Shown: positions 47,007 through 61,298, counted from the first letter of the stretch. The stretch is 64,000 nt of DNA from Chitinibacter bivalviorum (GCF_013403565.1 NZ_CP058627.1:2976001-3040000); one strand, 5' to 3'. A program made the numbers and translations. The notes: a model not told the origin generated them from the sequence alone.

Positions 47007-47792
47007 ATGAAAATATTGGCGATTGCGAATCAAAAAGGGGGCGTTGGTAAAACCACGACCGCCGTCAATCTGGCTGCGAGCCTTGCTCATTTGGGCAAAC
47101 GCGTGTTGCTGGTTGATCTCGATCCGCAGGCCAACGCCACGATGGGCGCTGGGATTGATAAAACCAAGCTGCGTCATTCGGTGTACTCGCTGCTGATTGG
47201 CGATTCTGAAATTACCCAGACGATTAAAAACTCAGAGTCGGGCGGCTTTGACGTGCTGCCTGCGAGTCGCGATTTGGCGGGTGCTGAAGTCGAGCTGGTG
47301 GATGCCGAAGCGCGCGAAACGCGCTTGAAAACCGCGCTGCTGCAAGTTGCAGCGCAATACGACTTTATTATTCTCGATTGCCCGCCGGCGCTGAATCTGC
47401 TGACGCTCAATGGTTTGGTGGCCGCCGACGCAGTGATGATCCCGATGCAGTGCGAATATTATGCGCTGGAAGGGTTGTCGGATTTGGTCAATACGCTCAA
47501 ACGCATCAAGCTCAATTTAAATCGCAAAATTGAAATCGAAGGCTTGCTGCGTACCATGTTCGACCCGCGTTCAACCTTGGCGCAGCAAGTGTCTGATCAG
47601 TTGGTGAAACACTTCACCAGTAAGTTGTATCACACGGTGATTCCCCGCAATGTTCGTTTGGCCGAGGCGCCTAGCTACGGTCGCCCTATTTTGGCGTACG
47701 ACAAATCTTCAAAAGGCGCTCAGGCGTACTTGCAACTCGCCGAAGAATTGCTGGCGCGGCATAATTCGCTCGAAGCAGTCCCCGCGATGTAA
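47007..47792 (+). CDS. parA: Chromosome partitioning ATPase
   Basis: A 261-residue ParA/Soj. Deviant Walker A KGGVGKTTTAVNLAASLA at residues 9-26, Walker B-type FIILDCPPALNLLTLNGL. It moves ParB-parS complexes during chromosome segregation. ATG 47007 is preferred over TTG 47004. No perfect parS (TGTTTCACGTGAAACA) was found near it by eye. Confidence 0.94.
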   Translation: MKILAIANQKGGVGKTTTAVNLAASLAHLGKRVLLVDLDPQANATMGAGIDKTKLRHSVYSLLIGDSEITQTIKNSESGGFDVLPASRDLAGAEVELVDAEARETRLKTALLQVAAQYDFIILDCPPALNLLTLNGLVAADAVMIPMQCEYYALEGLSDLVNTLKRIKLNLNRKIEIEGLLRTMFDPRSTLAQQVSDQLVKHFTSKLYHTVIPRNVRLAEAPSYGRPILAYDKSSKGAQAYLQLAEELLARHNSLEAVPAM

Positions 47793-47893
47793 TGCATCGC
47801 AATCAATCGCAATATATTGTTCATCTGGCGTGCTAAGTACGATTGCCATTGTGCAATCATGAGCTTGAGCCGCCATCAGGCGTTGGAAGAAAT

Positions 47894-48733
47894 ATGGTAA
47901 GCAAAAAATTCAAAGGCTTGGGGCGTGGCCTCGACGCGCTGATGGGTGATCCAGCCGCCAGCGATGCGCTGAAAACACTGCCCGTAGATGTGCTGCAGCC
48001 GGGCAAATACCAACCGCGTACCTTGATGAATGAAGAGGCGCTCGAAGAATTAGCGAACTCAATTCGGGCGCAAGGCTTGATGCAGCCCATCTTGGTGCGC
48101 GAAATCGGCCTTGAACAATATGAAATTATTGCGGGTGAGCGTCGTTGGCGCGCCGCGCAGCTCGCTGGTTTGACTGAAATCCCCGCTTTGGTGCGCGAAA
48201 TTGCCGATGAGGCCGCGCTGGCGATGGCGCTCATTGAAAATATTCAGCGCGAAAACCTCAACCCGCTCGAAGAAGCGATCGGGATTCAGCGCTTGGTCGA
48301 TGAATTTGGTTTGACGCAAGAAGCGGCCGCGCATGCTTTAGGCAAATCACGCTCGGCTATCGCCAATTTGTTGCGCTTACTTAATTTGGAAGCGGCGGTG
48401 CGCGATATGTTGATGGCTGGGCAGCTTGATATGGGGCACGCCCGGGCTTTGCTGCCTTTGAATGAAGTTCAGCAGCTTGAAGCCGCGCGTCATGTTGTCT
48501 TGAAGGGTTTGTCGGTGCGTGAGGTTGAGGCGCTGGTGAAAAAGATGCAGGCCGAGCCAAAAGAAAAGCCGCATGTCGAGCAAGATCCAGAATTAGTTGT
48601 GCGCCAAGAGAACCTTTCTGCTCGATTGGGCACCAAGGTACAGATTCAAGCCGGCAAGAAAGGGCAGGGCAAGATCACGATTGAATATTTAAATGCTGAG
48701 CAATTGGAAGCGCTGCTAGCGCATTTTAAGTAA
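47894..48733 (+). CDS. parB: Chromosome partitioning protein, parS-binding
   Basis: A 279-residue ParB. N-terminal KGLGRGLDALMGD segment, the CTP-binding domain with GERRWRAAQLAGLTEIPALV, the central helix-turn-helix LTQEAAAHALGKSRSAIANLLRLLNL, and a C-terminal dimerisation tail. ATG 47894 follows TTGGAAGAAA; the upstream frame start at 47843 is not supported. Confidence 0.93.
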   Translation: MVSKKFKGLGRGLDALMGDPAASDALKTLPVDVLQPGKYQPRTLMNEEALEELANSIRAQGLMQPILVREIGLEQYEIIAGERRWRAAQLAGLTEIPALVREIADEAALAMALIENIQRENLNPLEEAIGIQRLVDEFGLTQEAAAHALGKSRSAIANLLRLLNLEAAVRDMLMAGQLDMGHARALLPLNEVQQLEAARHVVLKGLSVREVEALVKKMQAEPKEKPHVEQDPELVVRQENLSARLGTKVQIQAGKKGQGKITIEYLNAEQLEALLAHFK

Positions 48734-48862
48734 CTTAATCCTTCCGCACCAAAATGTTGCCAAAAGGGTGCTCCTTAAATTACAGCGCTGAAAAGAAATG
48801 GGCTTTTTCTACGCCAGTAGCATGTGGCATGAAAATAAATGCTGTTAAGTCAATGTGTAAAA

Positions 48863-48892
48863 TTGACGTAGGGCAAATCAACTCCGTATAAT
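48863..48892 (+). promoter_or_regulatory. Sigma-70 promoter of the ATP synthase operon
   Basis: TTGACG (48863-48868), 18-bp spacer, TATAAT (48887-48892), about 25 bp before atpI. Near-consensus. Start would be near 48899. Confidence 0.75.
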
Positions 48893-48918
48893 CGCGGGGT
48901 TTCGCTTATGGTGGAATG

Positions 48919-49302
48919 ATGGTTAGGACTGCACAGATTCGGGGCGTGATTCGCTTGAAAGTGGCGATCACTATAGTGCTCGCGGTAGTGCTCCTACTGA
49001 TTTTGGGTCAATCAGCAGCAATTGCAAGTGGTGTGGGTGGTTTGATCGCAATTTTCGGTAGCGTGTTGTATGCCGTGATCGCATACGGCTCGATAGGGGG
49101 CGTGAAATTTGCCCCGGCAGCCGAAATTATGCGCCGCCATTTTGCAGCAGAAATGGCCAAGCTTTGTATGACGTTGCTGGCATTTGCAGCGTTATTTGTT
49201 TTGTATCGGCAGGCAGATTGGTTGTGGGTGTTTGTAGGATACCTCGCAGCCGCTAGTGCCTACTGGTTTGGGCTTTTAATTCAATTTGACGGTAAAAAGT
49301 AG
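48919..49302 (+). CDS. atpI: ATP synthase subunit I
   Basis: A 127-residue protein (ATG 48916 gives one more). Four hydrophobic helices (VAITIVLAVVLLLILG, VGGLIAIFGSVLYAVIAYG and two more). AtpI helps assemble or load Mg2+ into the c-ring; it is not essential. It opens the atp operon, 4 bp before atpB. Confidence 0.85.
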   Translation: MVRTAQIRGVIRLKVAITIVLAVVLLLILGQSAAIASGVGGLIAIFGSVLYAVIAYGSIGGVKFAPAAEIMRRHFAAEMAKLCMTLLAFAALFVLYRQADWLWVFVGYLAAASAYWFGLLIQFDGKK

Positions 49303-50109
<807 letters not shown>

Positions 50110-50115
50110 GATTTC

Positions 50116-50171
50116 TGTCCGGTGGCGTGTGTCGGTTGGGTGCACGACGTCGGACAAAGTTTTACCCAACC
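50116..50171 (+). promoter_or_regulatory. Competing hairpins between atpB and atpE
   Basis: TGTCCG (50116-50121) pairs with CGGACA (50151-50156), while GGTTGGGT (50134-50141) inside that loop pairs with ACCCAACC (50164-50171). The two cannot coexist fully. They may tune translation or mRNA processing of atpE, whose product is needed in many copies. atpE starts at 50209 after TTAGGAG. Confidence 0.4.
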
Positions 50172-50190
50172 TAGTAACTTTTTGCTTTAA

Positions 50191-50493
<303 letters not shown>

Positions 50494-50526
50494 TCATTTG
50501 ATCAGCCTTTAAGGAGGACATTCAGC

Positions 50527-50997
50527 GTGGAATTTAATGCATCTCTCTTAGGTCAGATGATCACTTTTGCGATCCTGATCTTATTCACGATGAAGTTTGT
50601 TTGGCCTCCGCTGACCAAGATGATGGATGAGCGCGCCAAGCGTATCGCTGATGGCTTGGCTGCAGCTGATCGTGCGAAGCAAGATCTTGATAATGCTGAG
50701 AAAAAATCAGCAGAAAAACTGCGTGAAGCGAAGCAACAGGCAGCCGAGATCATTGCACAAGCCGAAAAGCGTGCTGCACAACTCGTCGATGAAGCCAAGG
50801 GCAATGCCAAAGTTGAGGGCGAACGCCTGATCGCTGGCGCTCAAGGTGAAATCGAGCAGCAAATTCAACATGCAAAAGAAACACTCCGTCAGCAAGTTGC
50901 TACTTTGGCAATTGCTGGTGCAGAGAAGATTCTGCAGCGCGAAGTCGACGCTGCTAAGCATGCTGATATGCTGACATCTATCAAAGCGGAACTGTAA
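50527..50997 (+). CDS. atpF: ATP synthase subunit b
   Basis: A 156-residue stator subunit: an N-terminal membrane helix ([19 protein letters not shown]) and a long charged coiled coil. Starts at GTG 50527 after a strong AAGGAGG. Confidence 0.95.
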   Translation: MEFNASLLGQMITFAILILFTMKFVWPPLTKMMDERAKRIADGLAAADRAKQDLDNAEKKSAEKLREAKQQAAEIIAQAEKRAAQLVDEAKGNAKVEGERLIAGAQGEIEQQIQHAKETLRQQVATLAIAGAEKILQREVDAAKHADMLTSIKAEL

Positions 50998-51004
50998 GAC
51001 AGTC

Positions 51005-51541
51005 ATGGCAGAACTTATAACCGTCGCTAGACCCTACGCCGAAGCGGTATTCCGCTTAGCCAAAGAAAGCAATACGCTTGCTCTTTGGTCGGATACCCTT
51101 GCCAATCTTGCGTTGATCGCAGGTAACAAGGATGCCCTTGACGTAGTGGCTAATCCAAAGTGTTCTGCTACTCAGGTTCAGGAGCTGTTGGTTGGGCTTC
51201 TGGGTACTGACGCGAGCGCCGAGGTTAAAAACTTCCTGGCAACAGTGATCGAAAATCGTCGCTTTACGACCCTACCGGCTGTAGCGACGTTATTCGAAGA
51301 GCTGAAAGCGGCAGATGAAGGTGTAGCGCAAGCGCACATCGAATCTGCTTTTGCTGTGACTGATGCCCAACTGGCCGAACTGACGGCTACGCTCAATCAG
51401 CAACTCAAGCGCAAGATCACAGCCGATGTGAGTGTGAACCCCGATCTAATCGGCGGTATCAAAGTAACAATCGGTGATCTGGTTATTGATGCCTCTGTAC
51501 GTGGCAAATTGACCGCTCTTGCAACGAGCCTGAAGAGTTAG
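51005..51541 (+). CDS. atpH: ATP synthase subunit delta
   Basis: A 178-residue delta subunit (OSCP type): N-terminal helical domain [17 protein letters not shown] and C-terminal domain with [26 protein letters not shown]. It links F1 to the peripheral stalk. 7 bp after atpF. Confidence 0.94.
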   Translation: MAELITVARPYAEAVFRLAKESNTLALWSDTLANLALIAGNKDALDVVANPKCSATQVQELLVGLLGTDASAEVKNFLATVIENRRFTTLPAVATLFEELKAADEGVAQAHIESAFAVTDAQLAELTATLNQQLKRKITADVSVNPDLIGGIKVTIGDLVIDASVRGKLTALATSLKS

Positions 51542-51549
51542 GAGAAATC

Positions 51550-53091
51550 ATGCAACTTAATCCGTCCGAAATCAGTGAACTGATTAAAGCTCGGATCCAG
51601 AATCTGCCGCAGGGCGCGCAGGCCAGCACGACTGGTACTGTTGTGTCGGTAACTGACGGTATCGTGCGCGTGCACGGTCTGTCTGAAGTTATGCAAGGCG
51701 AGATGCTGGAATTCCCGGGCAATACCTACGGTTTGGCGCTCAACTTAGAGCGTGATTCCGTTGGTGCCGTAATTATGGGTGACTACAAACACATCGCCGA
51801 AGGTGATGAGGTTAAATGTACTGGTCGCATCTTGGAAGTGCCTATCGGTCGTGAACTGGTTGGCCGCGTAGTAAATGCATTGGGTCAACCAATCGACGGT
51901 AAAGGCCCATTGGGCACGACACTGACTGCGCCAATTGAAAAGATCGCTCCAGGCGTAATCGCTCGTCAATCTGTATCACAGCCACTGCAAACCGGTATCA
52001 AATCAATCGATACTATGGTTCCAGTAGGTCGTGGTCAGCGTGAGTTGATCATTGGTGACCGTCAAACCGGTAAAACTGCCGTTGCATTGGACGCGATCAT
52101 CAACCAGAAAGGCACTGGCGTAACGTGTATCTACGTTGCGATCGGCCAGAAAGCATCTTCTATTGCGAACGTAGTTCGTAAATTGGAAGAGCACGGCGCA
52201 TTGGCTCATACCATCGTCGTTGCTGCTGCCGCTTCTGAATCAGCTGCATTGCAATACATCGCTGCATACTCTGGTTGCACGATGGGTGAATTCTTCCGCG
52301 ACCGCGGTGAAGACGCATTGATCGTATACGATGATTTGTCTAAGCAAGCTGTTGCTTACCGTCAAATTTCGTTGCTGCTGCGTCGTCCACCAGGCCGTGA
52401 AGCTTTCCCTGGCGACGTTTTCTATCTCCACTCTCGTCTGCTCGAACGCGCTGCGCGTATCAACGCTGATGAAGTTGAGAAATTGACGAACGGCGAAGTG
52501 AAAGGCAAAACAGGTTCTTTGACTGCACTGCCTATCATTGAAACTCAAGCAGGTGACGTATCTGCATTCGTACCAACTAACGTAATTTCGATTACTGACG
52601 GTCAGATCTTCTTGGAAACTGACTTGTTCAACGCGGGTATTCGCCCAGCGATGAACGCGGGTATTTCGGTATCACGTGTAGGTGGTGCTGCGCAGACTAA
52701 AGTCGTTAAGAAATTGGGTGGCGGTGTACGTCTGGCTCTGGCTCAGTATCGTGAATTGGCAGCTTTTGCTCAGTTTGCATCTGATTTGGATGAAGCGACA
52801 CGTAAACAGCTGGAAAACGGTAAGTTGGTAACTGAGTTGATGAAACAAGCTCAGTACAGCCCATTGAAAGTGAGCGAGTTGGGTGTAACCCTCTTGCTGA
52901 TTAACAAAGGTGCATTTGCTGACATCGCTGTTGACCGTGCTTTGGCATTCGAAGCTGCTTTCCTGAGCCACATTAAGGCAAATCACGCTGACGTATTGGC
53001 GCGCATCGATGAGAAAGGTGAACTTTCTGCTGATGATGAAGCGACAATCCTGAAAGCTGTGGATTCCTTTAAGGCCGGCGCTGCTTACTGA
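51550..53091 (+). CDS. atpA: ATP synthase subunit alpha
   Basis: A 513-residue alpha subunit. Walker [12 protein letters not shown] at residue about 169, then [11 protein letters not shown] and the [12 protein letters not shown] signature. It forms the non-catalytic nucleotide sites of the F1 hexamer. Normal length. Confidence 0.96.
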   Translation: MQLNPSEISELIKARIQNLPQGAQASTTGTVVSVTDGIVRVHGLSEVMQGEMLEFPGNTYGLALNLERDSVGAVIMGDYKHIAEGDEVKCTGRILEVPIGRELVGRVVNALGQPIDGKGPLGTTLTAPIEKIAPGVIARQSVSQPLQTGIKSIDTMVPVGRGQRELIIGDRQTGKTAVALDAIINQKGTGVTCIYVAIGQKASSIANVVRKLEEHGALAHTIVVAAAASESAALQYIAAYSGCTMGEFFRDRGEDALIVYDDLSKQAVAYRQISLLLRRPPGREAFPGDVFYLHSRLLERAARINADEVEKLTNGEVKGKTGSLTALPIIETQAGDVSAFVPTNVISITDGQIFLETDLFNAGIRPAMNAGISVSRVGGAAQTKVVKKLGGGVRLALAQYRELAAFAQFASDLDEATRKQLENGKLVTELMKQAQYSPLKVSELGVTLLLINKGAFADIAVDRALAFEAAFLSHIKANHADVLARIDEKGELSADDEATILKAVDSFKAGAAY

Positions 53092-53119
53092 TTTGAGACG
53101 TAAATAAAAGGATCAGATC

Positions 53120-55413
<2,294 letters not shown>

Positions 55414-55424
55414 GGGGTTAAGCT

Positions 55425-55853
55425 ATGGCCATGACCATGCATGTGGACGTAGTTAGCGCAGAAGAGCTGATCTACTCTGGCACCGCCGAGTTCATCTCGG
55501 CTCCTGCCGACAAGGGTGAGATCGGTATCTTGCCGCGGCACGCGCCGCTGCTGACCCGCATTCGCCCGGGCGCGATCCGTATTAAGGTCGCAAACTCGAA
55601 CGAAGACGATGTCATCCTGTTTGTATCAGGCGGCATGATCGAAGTTCAGCCGGATGGGGTAACGGTATTGGCCGACACTGCGATTCGTGGTGCTGACATT
55701 GATGAAGCCAAAGCGCAAGAAGCTAAGCGCAAGGCCGAAGAAGCATTGAAAAATCATGCTTCGTCAATGGACTTTGCCATGGCGCAGGCCGAATTGGTCG
55801 AAGCAGTTGCAAAACTTGCTGTCATCGACAAGATCAAACGGCGCGGCCACTAA
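55425..55853 (+). CDS. atpC: ATP synthase subunit epsilon
   Basis: A 142-residue epsilon subunit: beta-sandwich ([39 protein letters not shown]) and C-terminal helical hairpin. It regulates ATP hydrolysis. Last gene of the operon, before the terminator. Confidence 0.95.
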   Translation: MAMTMHVDVVSAEELIYSGTAEFISAPADKGEIGILPRHAPLLTRIRPGAIRIKVANSNEDDVILFVSGGMIEVQPDGVTVLADTAIRGADIDEAKAQEAKRKAEEALKNHASSMDFAMAQAELVEAVAKLAVIDKIKRRGH

Positions 55854-55883
55854 TCATCGCTTTGCGATGGTTTGCACTAAACA

Positions 55884-55911
55884 AAAAACCAGCCTTCGGG
55901 CTGGTTTTTTT
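55884..55911 (+). terminator. Terminator of the atp operon
   Basis: Stem AAAAACCAGCC/GGCTGGTTTTT with loop TTCG, followed by T-run; about 30 bp after atpC. Confidence 0.92.
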
Positions 55912-56033
55912 ATTGCCAAAATTTGTTGAGATTATTCAATTGCAAGTGCCAAGTTTGGTTAGTGGTAGGTATTGCCATGAATATATTTTAAATATTAGCT
56001 TTGATGGTAATACCCGCCTGTGTATATTCGGCT

Positions 56034-56537
56034 CTAACTGAGTTTTCGCACAAAGTGCAGATGACCCATTTCACGGACATAGCCCATTTGCTGATAGAGG
56101 CGATGTGCATGGACATTCTCGGGTGAGGTTTCCATTGTCAGGATAGCAACCCCTGTCGCTTTAGCTTCAAGTTCAACGTGGGCCAGCAGTGCTTCACCAA
56201 TTTTCTGGCCACGGCTGTCGGGCGAGACAAATAAATCATTCAGTACCCAGCTGCGACATAAGACCATCGAGGAAAAGCTCATAAATACCTGAGCAAATCC
56301 AATGGCTTGATTCTCGGCATTGCGAGCGATATACAGTCGCGAATCGCCCAATACAAGACGCTCAGCCAAGAACGCGCGCGCTTCTTCGGGGCTTTGTGGA
56401 CACTGCGCATATTGCAATGAATGATCGATATAAAACTGGCGATAGGCCACAAATAGCGGTGCTAGATCATCTAAATCCAGAATGCTGGCATTGCTAATTG
56501 CAAAAGTAGTGGTAGGTTGGGTCGCAGTGGCAAGCAC
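56034..56537 (-). CDS. GNAT family N-acetyltransferase
   Basis: A 167-residue GNAT protein. The acetyl-CoA pyrophosphate loop is VSPDSRGQKIGEALLAHVE at about residues 101-119; the rest (LNDLFVSP and HRLYQQMGYVREMGHLHFVRKL) fits the fold. Substrate unknown. It is convergent with the atp operon. Confidence 0.85.
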   Translation of the reverse strand: MLATATQPTTTFAISNASILDLDDLAPLFVAYRQFYIDHSLQYAQCPQSPEEARAFLAERLVLGDSRLYIARNAENQAIGFAQVFMSFSSMVLCRSWVLNDLFVSPDSRGQKIGEALLAHVELEAKATGVAILTMETSPENVHAHRLYQQMGYVREMGHLHFVRKLS

Positions 56538-56577
56538 AATGTTCTCGTTATTGTTGGGTGAATGTACTTGATGTTAC

Positions 56578-56606
56578 AAAAAAACCGAGCGCAGGGCTCG
56601 GTTTTA
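56578..56606. terminator. Terminator after ubiK
   Basis: Stem AAACCGAGC/GCTCGGTTT with loop GCAGG; on the minus strand it is followed by a T-run, 30 bp beyond the ubiK stop. Confidence 0.85.
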
Positions 56607-56636
56607 GTTTTGCGTGTTGTAAATTGCGATTAACCC

Positions 56637-56897
56637 TTAGATACCATCTTGCGGATTATTGGTTTGCAAGCGGCGTTCTAGCTCGGCGATGCGCGCTTCG
56701 AGCTGGGTTACAGTTTCACGCGTCCGTGCCAATACTTCTTGCTGGATTTCAAACTCTTCACGTGTCACCAAGTCGAGCTTAGTAAATGCGCTGCCCATCA
56801 TTGCGCGCATATTTTTTTCCATGTCTTTGGCTGGGCTCGATGCGATCGCTTCTGAGATTTTGCCTGCGATTTCATCAAAAAACTTTTCTTTCAGCAT
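56637..56897 (-). CDS. ubiK: Ubiquinone biosynthesis accessory factor
   Basis: An 86-residue UbiK (YqiC, BMFP family). N-terminal amphipathic helix LKEKFFDEIAGKISEAI, MRAMMGSAFTKLDLVTREEFEIQQEVLARTRETV, then a C-terminal coiled coil (LEARIAELERRLQ). It helps the UbiI/UbiF-type ubiquinone enzymes under aerobic conditions. It complements the oxygen-independent ubiUVT genes at the far end of the window. Confidence 0.88.
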   Translation of the reverse strand: MLKEKFFDEIAGKISEAIASSPAKDMEKNMRAMMGSAFTKLDLVTREEFEIQQEVLARTRETVTQLEARIAELERRLQTNNPQDGI

Positions 56898-56969
56898 GAT
56901 GTGCTCCAGAGCGTCAATAACTTAAAACTGAGTTTAGCAGATTCAAAGCATTACAAGACTTCGTTTTAA

Positions 56970-56984
56970 GCACCAAATGAGTGC
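56970..56984 (+). promoter_or_regulatory. NtrC-type binding site
   Basis: GCACCAAATGAGTGC matches the GCACC-N5-GGTGC dyad of NtrC with one mismatch. It lies 110 bp upstream of the -24 element of the glnK sigma-54 promoter, a usual enhancer distance. Confidence 0.5.
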
Positions 56985-57058
56985 GTCACTGCCATGACAG
57001 CAGGAATTTCTGTTCCAGTATAGTGCCATGGGACTATATCTACATCGTAACATCATGA

Positions 57059-57478
<420 letters not shown>

Positions 57479-57503
57479 ATCTGAGCTATCTGGAGAGAGC
57501 GAA

Positions 57504-59024
57504 ATGAAAAAATTCCTAGGATCTATCGCGCTATTGGGCGCGATGCTGTTCGCAGCACCGACGTATGCCGAAGAAGCATCCGCGGTGGCTTCTGCCTCAG
57601 CTGCTGAAGTGGTTGCGAGTGAAGTGAAAGCCAGTGTGGTTGCGGCAGAAACGAGTTCAGCCGTGGCTGTGGCAAGCGCTGTTACTGCGTCTGCACCTGC
57701 TGCACCAGTGGTAACGATTAATAAAGGCGACAATACGTGGTTGTTTGTGTCGACGGCGCTGGTGATTTTGATGTCGATTCCTGGCTTGGCGCTGTTCTAC
57801 GGCGGTCTGGTTCGCAGCAAAAATATGCTGTCGGTACTGATGCAAGTCTTTACGCTGTTTAGCCTGATCTCGATTCTGTGGGTGGTATATGGCTACAGCG
57901 TGGCATTTACTGAAGGCAATGCGTTCTTTGGCTCGCTATCGAAAGTATTGCTCAAAGGCGTGACGCCAGACTCAATTGCGGCCACCTTTAATAAAGGCAT
58001 TGGCATTTCCGAATTGATCTACATCGCCTTCCAAGGCGCCTTTGCAGCAATCACTTGCGGTCTGATCGTTGGCTCGTTTGCTGAGCGCATCAAATTCTCT
58101 GCGGTACTGGTGTTCTGCGTTATCTGGTTTACCTTCAGCTACTTGCCGATTGCACACATGGTTTGGTACTGGGCCGGTCCTGATGCCTACATCAATGCTG
58201 CAGCAGCTGAAGTAGCAACTAAAACTGCAGGTTTCCTGTTCCAAGACGGTGCGCTTGATTTCGCTGGTGGTACTGTTGTGCACATCAATGCTGCGGTTGC
58301 GGGTTTGGTGGGTTCGTACTTTGTCGGCAAACGGATTGGCTACGGTCGTGATCCAATGACACCACATAGCCTGACGATGACGATGATTGGTGCTTCCTTG
58401 CTGTGGTTTGGTTGGTTTGGTTTCAATGCCGGCTCTGCGCTCGAAGCCAACGGTACTGCGGCACTGGCCTTTGTAAATACTTGGATCGCTCCTGCTGCGG
58501 CAGCAATGAGCTGGTTGGTGGCTGAGTGGATTATGAAAGGCAAGCCTTCACTGCTGGGCGCGGCATCTGGTGCGGTAGCGGGTCTGGTTATCATTACCCC
58601 TGCGGCTGGTTTTGTTGGTGTGGGCGGTGGTTTGGTGATGGGCTTGATTGCTGGTGTGGCTGGCTTGTGGGGCGTGCATGGCTTGAAACGTCTGCTCGGC
58701 GCAGATGACTCGCTCGATGTATTCGGTGTGCACGGCGTGTGCGGTATCTTGGGTGCGATCTTGACTGGCGTGTTTGCTAGCCCAGATTTGGGTGGTACTG
58801 GCGTTTGGGATTATGTGGCGAACGGCGTAGGCTCGGGTTATAGCATTCTGGCGCAAGTCAAAATCCAAGCTATTGGTGTGATTGTGACGATTGTTTGGTC
58901 AGGTGTGGTTGCTGCCATTGCCTACAAACTGGTTGATCTGACCATCGGTCTGCGCGTGAAAGAAGACGAAGAGCGCGAAGGCTTGGATGTGACCAGCCAC
59001 GGCGAGAAAGCTTACAACATGTAA
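57504..59024 (+). CDS. amtB: Ammonium transporter
   Basis: A 506-residue Amt protein. A signal peptide (MKKFLGSIALLGAMLFAAPTYA) is followed by an Ala/Val/Ser-rich segment of about 45 residues before the first helix (about residue 75). The twin-His pore residues are present (GGTVVHINAAVAG and FGVHGVCGILGA), with the C-terminal tail that contacts GlnK. It conducts ammonium. ATG 57504 has TGGAGAGAG upstream; the longer frame starting at 57339 lies inside glnK. Confidence 0.93.
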   Translation: MKKFLGSIALLGAMLFAAPTYAEEASAVASASAAEVVASEVKASVVAAETSSAVAVASAVTASAPAAPVVTINKGDNTWLFVSTALVILMSIPGLALFYGGLVRSKNMLSVLMQVFTLFSLISILWVVYGYSVAFTEGNAFFGSLSKVLLKGVTPDSIAATFNKGIGISELIYIAFQGAFAAITCGLIVGSFAERIKFSAVLVFCVIWFTFSYLPIAHMVWYWAGPDAYINAAAAEVATKTAGFLFQDGALDFAGGTVVHINAAVAGLVGSYFVGKRIGYGRDPMTPHSLTMTMIGASLLWFGWFGFNAGSALEANGTAALAFVNTWIAPAAAAMSWLVAEWIMKGKPSLLGAASGAVAGLVIITPAAGFVGVGGGLVMGLIAGVAGLWGVHGLKRLLGADDSLDVFGVHGVCGILGAILTGVFASPDLGGTGVWDYVANGVGSGYSILAQVKIQAIGVIVTIVWSGVVAAIAYKLVDLTIGLRVKEDEEREGLDVTSHGEKAYNM

Positions 59025-59064
59025 TAGCAGTTTGTTCCTGTGTGCTTGTAAAAGTGCATTTGAT

Positions 59065-59101
59065 AAGCCCGCCCATCGGATGATGTGGCGGGCTTTTTTT
59101 T
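59065..59101 (+). terminator. Terminator after amtB
   Basis: Stem AAGCCCGCC/GGCGGGCTT with a 15-bp loop and eight T; 40 bp after the stop codon. Confidence 0.88.
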
Positions 59102-59160
59102 CGGCAAGCTCTGTGTAATTTGCTAGATTGAAGTTCAGCGCCTTTATTGGAAGTTAGTCG

Positions 59161-60765
59161 ATGAAACAGATTCAGATTAAGCAATGGTTATTGATTTTGG
59201 CCGCCACGGTCGTCGTCGGCTTGATCGCGCTGGCTATGAGTAGCTGGGTTAATCAACGTCGCATCTCAGAACATGTCACGCAAGCGGGCAATTTGGCATT
59301 TCAAAGTAATTTATTAGGGCAATTGCGCACTCAAGTGGTTCAAGTGACCTTAAATGCCATGGACAATATCGTTGATAAAGATGAAGGCCATGTTCAACCC
59401 GAGCGACTTGCCGAGGCTCAGGCGTTGGTAAAAGGAATTGAGGCCGCGATAGCCCGTTTGGATGATGCCGCAGCGAAAGAGAAAATGACTGCCCTGTTTG
59501 CTAATTTGAAGCAATCGGCATTAATCGACTTGCCCAAATTAATTGAAAGTCGAGCCAATGAAGCAGCATTTGCTGCCAGTGATGATCGAATCGATGCTGA
59601 TGGCACAGCACTTTCTAAGTATATTGAAGAGCAAGATGCCAAAGTGCAGGCTGCCTTCGCAGAGGCGCAAGAGCGTGAGCAAACAACGCTCGATAATGCG
59701 ACGAACAGCATGATGATATTGTTTGCTTTGGTGGGCTTAGCGGTTTGCGCTGCATTGTGGTGGATTACCCGTAAGATTTATCAACCGCTCGAGATGGAGC
59801 CCGCCATGCTGTGCCAGTTGGTAGGCAAAATTGGCGCCGGTGATTTGAGCCAAACGATTCGCTATCAGAATCAAGAATCTGTGCTGGCTGGCGTGAGCCA
59901 GATGCAGGGCGAATTGCAGCATGTGGTCAAGGCCATCCGGCAAGTCTCCAGCCAATTAGGTCAATCGGCCGCGGGGCAAGGTGAGCGGGTGCAAGGCCTG
60001 CTGGCGCGCGTGGAAAGCATGAATCTATCGGTATCGGGTATTCAACATAGCATTGCGCAAACCAATGACGGTTTGCAACATATGACCGCCAGCACACAAG
60101 TGGCCACCGATTTAGCGCGTGGTGCTGGTGCCTATGCGGCAGAAGGAATTAATAGTATTAAAACGGCGGCTCACAGTATTGAAACTTTGGCGGGGGGCAT
60201 TAACTCTGCGGCATCTGAAGTGCAGGAGTTAGGCGATCAGGCTGCGTCGATTTCAGGCTTGGTCATTAGCATTCGCGAAATCGCCGATCAAACCAATTTA
60301 TTGGCACTGAATGCGGCGATCGAAGCGGCGCGCGCCGGAGAGCAAGGACGCGGCTTCGCGGTGGTCGCCGATGAAGTGCGCAAATTGGCTGAACGGACGA
60401 CTCAGGCGACGCAGGATATTGTGGCGGCGATTGCCAGCATTCGCGAAAAAACGGGGCGCGTGGTCGCCGGGATGAATCAAAATGTGAGCTTGGCCGATCA
60501 AGGTCTGAGCGAAACGCAAGCGGCAGAAGCCACGATGGGGCAAATTTTGAGCAGCAGCCAGAATGTGGTCAGCGCGGTCGATGATTTGCTGCAAGTGATG
60601 GCGGTGCAAAGCGAGCAGAGCCAAGCGGTGATTCGCCATGTCGATGCCATCGAGCGGGGCGCGCAAGATAATCTGGCTACCTTCAGTGCGGCAGCATCGC
60701 AGTCTCAAGCGCTCAGCCAGCAAGCGCGTGATCTGGAGCAAGCGGTGAGTCGCTTCAGGGTTTGA
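59161..60765 (+). CDS. Methyl-accepting chemotaxis protein
   Basis: A 534-residue receptor. TM1 about 8-30, helical periplasmic domain about 31-180, TM2 about 182-203, HAMP, signalling domain with tip [38 protein letters not shown]. Encoded just after amtB but behind its own terminator, so cotranscription with glnK-amtB is unlikely; a nitrogen ligand is possible but unproven. Confidence 0.92.
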   Translation: MKQIQIKQWLLILAATVVVGLIALAMSSWVNQRRISEHVTQAGNLAFQSNLLGQLRTQVVQVTLNAMDNIVDKDEGHVQPERLAEAQALVKGIEAAIARLDDAAAKEKMTALFANLKQSALIDLPKLIESRANEAAFAASDDRIDADGTALSKYIEEQDAKVQAAFAEAQEREQTTLDNATNSMMILFALVGLAVCAALWWITRKIYQPLEMEPAMLCQLVGKIGAGDLSQTIRYQNQESVLAGVSQMQGELQHVVKAIRQVSSQLGQSAAGQGERVQGLLARVESMNLSVSGIQHSIAQTNDGLQHMTASTQVATDLARGAGAYAAEGINSIKTAAHSIETLAGGINSAASEVQELGDQAASISGLVISIREIADQTNLLALNAAIEAARAGEQGRGFAVVADEVRKLAERTTQATQDIVAAIASIREKTGRVVAGMNQNVSLADQGLSETQAAEATMGQILSSSQNVVSAVDDLLQVMAVQSEQSQAVIRHVDAIERGAQDNLATFSAAASQSQALSQQARDLEQAVSRFRV

Positions 60766-60794
60766 TGGGTATTTAGCTCAAGATATTTATTTGA

Positions 60795-60843
60795 AAAGAT
60801 CACAGCAATATACCCGCCTTAGTATATTGCTGTGATCTTTTTG
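60795..60843 (+). terminator. Terminator after MCP, with ATATACCC motif
   Basis: Stem AAAGATCACAGCAATATA/TATATTGCTGTGATCTTT-like arms (60795-60843) with a CCCGCCTTA-type loop, followed by T-run. The long stem and the ATATACCC core are shared with other intergenic sites of the window. Confidence 0.75.
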
Positions 60844-60866
60844 ATTTGAGCGAATGTGAACGGCGT

Positions 60867-61298
60867 TTAGAAACTCAGCCGCGTGCGCAGCGGCGCCGGG
60901 ATATGAGCAAACAAGAGTTCGAAATCGGTCGCATCCATCAGGTTTTTCAGCGTCAAGCCCAATTCCGTATCGCCCTCAATGGTTAATCGGCGTTGGAAAA
61001 ACAGCGTATCGGGGTCTTCTTGACGGCGCGCAATCACCCAATAATCAGCCAAACACGCACGGAAAGTCACATCAGGCGCTTTCTGGCTGGCCATAAATTT
61101 GCCCGCCGTAAAGGTGTACGACAAGCCGCAGCCTATGTCGACGGCCTCAAGGCGAACAGTCTTGCCTTCCAACCAAGCAAAGTCTTCCTCGGGCCAGAGC
61201 TGCCCTCTGACTAAATTAAGCGCGGTCACCACAGCGAAGGCGGGGGGCGCTTCGGGCAGGATTTGTAGGATGCGGACGATAGGTTTAGGGATTTTCAT
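60867..61298 (-). CDS. ubiT: Ubiquinone biosynthesis accessory protein (SCP2-type)
   Basis: A 143-residue SCP2-fold protein. N-terminal [28 protein letters not shown], then [48 protein letters not shown], the UbiT signature. It is needed with UbiU/V for oxygen-independent ubiquinone synthesis, possibly by binding lipid intermediates. ATG 61298 overlaps the ubiV stop (ATGA) and has GGAG upstream; GTG 61304 is an alternative. Confidence 0.87.
   Translation of the reverse strand: MKIPKPIVRILQILPEAPPAFAVVTALNLVRGQLWPEEDFAWLEGKTVRLEAVDIGCGLSYTFTAGKFMASQKAPDVTFRACLADYWVIARRQEDPDTLFFQRRLTIEGDTELGLTLKNLMDATDFELLFAHIPAPLRTRLSF

Noticed and set aside
46899..48918. Search for parS sites and DnaA boxes around parAB as sign of a nearby origin
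   Set aside because: No perfect parS and no cluster of DnaA boxes seen by eye; the origin may be outside the window.
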